From Salinibacter altiplanensis (lineage in GTDB: Bacteria > Bacteroidota > Rhodothermia > Rhodothermales > Salinibacteraceae): DNA of 64,000 bases. The translations under genes and the position numbers were made by a program. Below are positions 60,333-64,000 of the stretch, in pieces (position 1 is the first letter of the stretch; every line of letters starts with the position of its first letter). The notes below the pieces were generated by a model. That model saw only the letters and a program-made list of their open reading frames with translations, searched no databases and was not told the origin of the DNA. Where the stretch lies: the NCBI RefSeq assembly GCF_002894645.1, contig NZ_NCQY01000030.1:342325-406324 (forward strand). Direction: 5' to 3'.

Positions 60333-62642
60333 CTACGCCGTGGCCCGCTCGCGGGCGTTCTCGGCGGCCTGCACCATGTTTTCGAGCGCGGGGCGCACCT
60401 CGACCCAGCGGCGCGTCTTGAGGCCGCAGTCGGGGTTGACCCACATCTGTGACGGCTCGAGCACGTCGAGCGCCGTCCGGATGAGCTCCTCCATCTCCTC
60501 CACCGACGGCACGCGGGGGGAGTGGATGTCGTAGACGCCGGGACCAATCTCGTTCGGGTAGTCGAACGCGTCGAACGAGTCGAGCAGCTCCATCTTCGAC
60601 CGGGACGCCTCTACGGAGATGACGTCGGCGTCCATGTCGGCGATCGCCTCGATGATGTCGTTGAACTCCGAGTAGCACATGTGGGTGTGGATCTGCGTCT
60701 CGTCGCGGACCCCACTGGAGGCAAGCCGGAAGCATTCGACGGCCCAGTCGAGGTAATCGTCCCACTGGTGTTCGCGGAGGGGCAGCCCCTCGCGGAAGGC
60801 CGGCTCGTCGATCTGGATGGCCTGGATGCCCACGTCCTCGAGGTCGAGCACCTCGTCGCGGATGGCGAGCGCAATCTGGCGACACGTCTCCGCGCGCGGC
60901 TGATCATCGCGCACGAACGACCACTGCAGCATTGTGACCGGGCCCGTGAGCATGCCCTTCACCGGCTGGTCGGTCTGGTCGTTGGCGTAGGAGAGCCAGC
61001 GGGTGGTCATCGGCTCCGGGCGGCTCACGTCGCCGGCGATAATGGGGGGACGCACGCAGCGCGTGCCGTAGCTCTGCACCCAGCCGTTCTCGGTGAAGAG
61101 GAAGCCGTCGAGCTGGCGGCCAAAGTGTTCGACCATGTCGCCCCGCTCGGCCTCCCCGTGGACGAGCACGTCGAGCCCGATCTCTTCCTGGGCGGCGATG
61201 GTGTCGGCAATCTGCTCCTCGATGAAGTCCTCGTACTCGGCCTCCGAAATCTCGTCCTTCTTGTACTGGGCGCGCATCCGGCGCACATCGTCGGTCTGCG
61301 GGAAGGACCCGATTGTGGTGGTCGGGAGGGTCGGCAGGTCGAGGGCCTCGCGCTGGAGGGGACTGCGGCTGGCGTGCGGGGAGTCGCGCTCCGTCATGGC
61401 GGCGTCGATCCCCGTGACACGGCCCTGCACGTCCGCGTCGTTGATCCAGTCGGACTCGGCGCGGGCCGCGTGCGCCCGGCGGCTCTTTTCGAAGAGGGCG
61501 GCCGTCGCCTCCTCGTGTCCGTCGGCCCGCTCGGCCAGGGCCACAATCTCTTCGATCTTCTGCGTGGCAAAGGCGAACCAGGTCTTCATCTCGTCGCTCA
61601 GGGCCGGCTCCGTGTCGAGGTCGACCGGCACGTGCAGCAGCGAGCAGGACGGCCCGACGAGCACGCGGTCGGGGCCGAGGGCATCGACGGCCGTCTCGAC
61701 GGTTTCCAGCAGGGCGTCGAGATCCGCCCGCCATACGTTGCGCCCGTCGATGACGCCGAGCGACAGCGCCAGGTCGTCGGGGACGCCGTGGTCAAGGGCG
61801 TCGGCCAGCTGTCCCTCCCCACGCGTGAGATCGAGGTGCAGCACGTCGATCGGCAGGTCCAGGGCCGTCGGCAGGTTGTCCTCCAGGCCCCCGAAGTAGG
61901 TGGCGACGTGCAGGTCAAGGTCGGCCGCGTCGGCGAGCGCCTCGTAGGCCGTCTCGACGGCGGCACGCTCCGCATCGCTCAGGTCGAGCACGAGATTCGG
62001 CTCGTCGAACTGCACGGCCTCGCAGCCCGCGTCGGCCAGCTCCTGCAGCACCTCGGCGTATACCGGAAGCAGGTCGTCGAGCAGGTCGAGCGCATCGAGG
62101 TCCTCCGCCTGGGTCTTGCCGAGCAACAAGAACGACACCGGCCCGATCACGACGGGGCGCGTCTCCACGCCCTGCGCTTTTGCCTCCTCGTATTCGTCAA
62201 TCGCCTTGGTCGACGACAGCGAGAAGCTCGTGTCCCGCGAAAACTCAGGGACGATGTAGTGGTAATTCGTGTCGAACCACTTCGTCATCTCCATCGCCTG
62301 CACGCCCGACTCTTCGCCCTCCAGGTCCTTCTCCTGCAGGCCGCGCGCCATGGCGAAGTACGTGTCGAGGTCGACCGTGTCGCCGTCCCACGGAAAGCGC
62401 TCGGGCACGGCGCCGACCATGGCGCAGGCATCGAGCACCTGGTCGTAGTACGAGAAGTCGTTGGAAGGCACGACGTCGAGCCCCAGCTCCTGCTGCGTGG
62501 CCCAGTGCGATTCGCGGAGGGCCCGGGCCGAGTCGCGGAGCTCGTCTTTCGTGAGATCGCCCTTCCAGTACCCTTCTACGGCCCGCTTCAGCTCGCGGTG
62601 GGCACCGATCCGGGGAAAGCCAAGGTTGGTTGCCGTCGCCAT
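60333..62642 (-). CDS. metE: Cobalamin-independent methionine synthase
   Basis: 769 residues. Methylates homocysteine from methyltetrahydrofolate without B12. The start MATATNLGFPRIGAHRELK is canonical. The C-terminal catalytic half has LPTTTIGSFPQTDDVRRMR. Zinc ligands appear in HTHMCYSEFND and WVNPDCGLKTRRW, and LVHGEAERGDMVEHFG is conserved. Length matches MetE. It stands alone, divergent from the aminotransferase. No SAM or cobalamin riboswitch was recognised upstream. Confidence 0.97.
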   Translation of the reverse strand: MATATNLGFPRIGAHRELKRAVEGYWKGDLTKDELRDSARALRESHWATQQELGLDVVPSNDFSYYDQVLDACAMVGAVPERFPWDGDTVDLDTYFAMARGLQEKDLEGEESGVQAMEMTKWFDTNYHYIVPEFSRDTSFSLSSTKAIDEYEEAKAQGVETRPVVIGPVSFLLLGKTQAEDLDALDLLDDLLPVYAEVLQELADAGCEAVQFDEPNLVLDLSDAERAAVETAYEALADAADLDLHVATYFGGLEDNLPTALDLPIDVLHLDLTRGEGQLADALDHGVPDDLALSLGVIDGRNVWRADLDALLETVETAVDALGPDRVLVGPSCSLLHVPVDLDTEPALSDEMKTWFAFATQKIEEIVALAERADGHEEATAALFEKSRRAHAARAESDWINDADVQGRVTGIDAAMTERDSPHASRSPLQREALDLPTLPTTTIGSFPQTDDVRRMRAQYKKDEISEAEYEDFIEEQIADTIAAQEEIGLDVLVHGEAERGDMVEHFGRQLDGFLFTENGWVQSYGTRCVRPPIIAGDVSRPEPMTTRWLSYANDQTDQPVKGMLTGPVTMLQWSFVRDDQPRAETCRQIALAIRDEVLDLEDVGIQAIQIDEPAFREGLPLREHQWDDYLDWAVECFRLASSGVRDETQIHTHMCYSEFNDIIEAIADMDADVISVEASRSKMELLDSFDAFDYPNEIGPGVYDIHSPRVPSVEEMEELIRTALDVLEPSQMWVNPDCGLKTRRWVEVRPALENMVQAAENARERATA

Positions 62643-62757
62643 GGACGTCGGGGAGGTCGGTTGTTGGGGAGATGAGAGCTACAAGATGTACGGGCGTCCT
62701 CACAATTGTTACCACAGTTCTCCTCATTTTCCAGAACCTCCACAATCGGTCCCGAAA

Positions 62758-62790
62758 GGGCGCTCACGCGAACGGGCGAAGAGAGCGCCC
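62758..62790. repeat. Hairpin in the metE/aminotransferase intergenic
   Basis: GGGCGCTC (62758-62765) and GAGCGCCC (62783-62790) are perfect eight-base arms around 17 bases, roughly midway between the divergent starts. It may be a leader structure or operator; no regulator is known for it. Confidence 0.45.
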
Positions 62791-62833
62791 GTACGGAGGA
62801 CATGTCATTGCCTTGCTCAGCATTCCTAGGGGT

Positions 62834-64000
62834 ATGGACCTCGACCGCCTCCGCGCCGAGACGCCCGGCACCGACCACGTTCTGCACTTCAACAACGCCG
62901 GGGCGGCCCTGCCCCCACAGCCTGTCCTCGACGCACAGGTCACGCACCTGGAACGGGAAGCGACCATCGGGGGGTACGAAACAGCGGCCGAGGCCGAGGG
63001 ACAGCTCCACCGTACGTACGACGCCATCGCCCGGATGCTGGGATGCGGGACCCACGAGGTGGCCCTTGTGGAAAACGCGACCCGCGCCTGGGACATGGCC
63101 TTCTACGGCCTCTCCTTCGGGCCCGGCGACCGCATTCTTACCTCCCCGTCCGCCTACGCGAGCAACCACATCGCCTGCCTCCAGGTGGCCGAGCAAACAG
63201 GCGCCACCGTAGAGGTGCTTCCCCACGACCAGGACGGACAGGTAGACGTGGAGGCGCTCCGGACACGGATGGGCGACGACGTCGCGTTGATCGCACTCAC
63301 GCACGTCCCCACCAACGGTGGACTCGTCAATCCGGCCCGGGCGGTCGGTGCGGTGGCGGACGACGCGGGCGTGCCCTTCCTGCTCGACGCGTGCCAGTCC
63401 GCCGGTCAGATGCCGCTGCCGGTCGACGAGATCGGCTGCACCATGCTCTCGGCCACGGGGCGCAAATACCTGCGGGGGCCGCGGGGCACCGGCTTCCTGT
63501 ACGTGCGGGACGACTGGATCGAGCGCATCGAGCCGCCCCTCTTGGACCTCCACGCCGCCACCTGGACCGCCCCCGACGACTACGAAATTCACGCGGACGC
63601 CCGCCGGTTCGAGACCTGGGAAGGCCACATCGCCGGGCAGGTGGCCCTCGGGGTGGCCGTCGACTACGCCCTCGACCGGGGACTGGAACCCATTTTCGAC
63701 CGCAACCAGCACCTCGCCCAGGCCCTGCGTGCCGGACTCTCCGATGTGCCCGGCGTCACGGTCCACGACCAGGGACGCGTCCGCTGCGGCATCGCTACGT
63801 TCAGCACGCGGCAGACGGACGCCTCGGCACTCCAGGCCGCACTCCGAACACAAGACATCAACACCTCGGTCTCTCCCCCCAGTTCCACCCGGCTCGACGC
63901 CGAGGCACGCGCCCTGCCCGACCTTGTCCGGGCGTCGGTCCACTACTACAATACCGAGGCCGAGATTGACCGCTTCGTGGCGGCCCTCCGTTCGGCTCTG
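62834..64000 (+). CDS. Class V aminotransferase, partial at window end
   Basis: 389 codons to the end of the window without a stop, so the gene continues beyond it by probably only a few residues. PLP fold type I. The Lys lies in SATGRKYLRGPRGTGFLYV, the Asp in PFLLDACQSAGQMP, and the N-terminal FNNAGAALPPQPVLDA is typical. It resembles SufS/IscS-like or isopenicillin-N epimerase-like enzymes. The substrate cannot be fixed. Divergent from metE with 191 bases between. Confidence 0.88.
   Translation, partial: MDLDRLRAETPGTDHVLHFNNAGAALPPQPVLDAQVTHLEREATIGGYETAAEAEGQLHRTYDAIARMLGCGTHEVALVENATRAWDMAFYGLSFGPGDRILTSPSAYASNHIACLQVAEQTGATVEVLPHDQDGQVDVEALRTRMGDDVALIALTHVPTNGGLVNPARAVGAVADDAGVPFLLDACQSAGQMPLPVDEIGCTMLSATGRKYLRGPRGTGFLYVRDDWIERIEPPLLDLHAATWTAPDDYEIHADARRFETWEGHIAGQVALGVAVDYALDRGLEPIFDRNQHLAQALRAGLSDVPGVTVHDQGRVRCGIATFSTRQTDASALQAALRTQDINTSVSPPSSTRLDAEARALPDLVRASVHYYNTEAEIDRFVAALRSAL

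Noticed and set aside
62643-62833. SAM or cobalamin riboswitch upstream of metE
   Set aside because: No recognisable conserved core; only a simple hairpin is present.
1-64000. tRNA, rRNA or CRISPR array
   Set aside because: No cloverleaf with CCA-like end, rRNA segment or spaced direct-repeat array was seen on reading; a tRNAscan-SE and CRISPR finder run would settle it.

Overview
The window is a high-GC, gene-dense bacterial chromosome segment. Most predicted proteins are very rich in Asp and Glu (HslV, HslU, DnaK, PilB and MetE all show it), which is typical of a salt-in halophile. Ribosome binding sites are mostly absent and a few promoters carry a Bacteroidota-type TAnnTTTG element. Together with the gene complement this points to a Salinibacter-like member of the Rhodothermales (Bacteroidota/Rhodothermota). 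That assignment is inferred from composition and family resemblance; no rRNA gene is present to confirm it.

Layout. 1-8000 (+): purine synthesis (purN, purH), cell shape (mreB, mreC), then hslV, a NYN-domain protein and hslU. 8000-8611: no intact gene; it looks like a decayed IS200/IS605 (tnpB-type) element whose right end abuts hslU. 8612-12214 (-): universal stress protein, methyltransferase and oligoendopeptidase F. 12389-17661: redox proteins (YtxJ-like, TlpA-like), an HTH protein, two hypotheticals, a YdjM-like membrane hydrolase, an MscS channel and an OsmC-type peroxidase. 17737-21517 (-): quinone oxidoreductase, cinA, pyrE, pgsA. 21882-28506: dnaK (+), tatD (-), a SpoIID-like protein (+) and a TonB-dependent receptor (+). 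28492-38765 (-): isoaspartyl peptidase, M23 lipoprotein, PduO-type cobalamin adenosyltransferase, FecE/BtuD-type ABC ATPase, methyltransferase, def, cupin, NhaC-type antiporter, upp and an AgcS symporter. 39355-43419: galT (+), then DoxX, a SnoaL-like protein, MarR, gatC and a TIM-barrel protein (-).

43519-58594 (-) is the most distinctive part: a nearly complete type IV pilus locus in two runs plus a pilin. One run is pilC, pilB and three genes for small membrane-anchored proteins in the usual minor-pilin position, closed by a hairpin. The second is pilT, a PilM-PilN-SPOR fusion, a PilO-PilP fusion and a secretin. Upstream lie an O-antigen-ligase-family protein and a pilin-like gene with its own terminator and a sigma-54-like promoter. 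The pilin has only a two-residue leader and no Glu5, and no prepilin peptidase is seen. 59136-64000: threonine dehydratase family enzyme (+), metE (-), and a class V aminotransferase (+) cut by the window end.

No tRNA, rRNA, CRISPR array or intact transposase gene was recognised.
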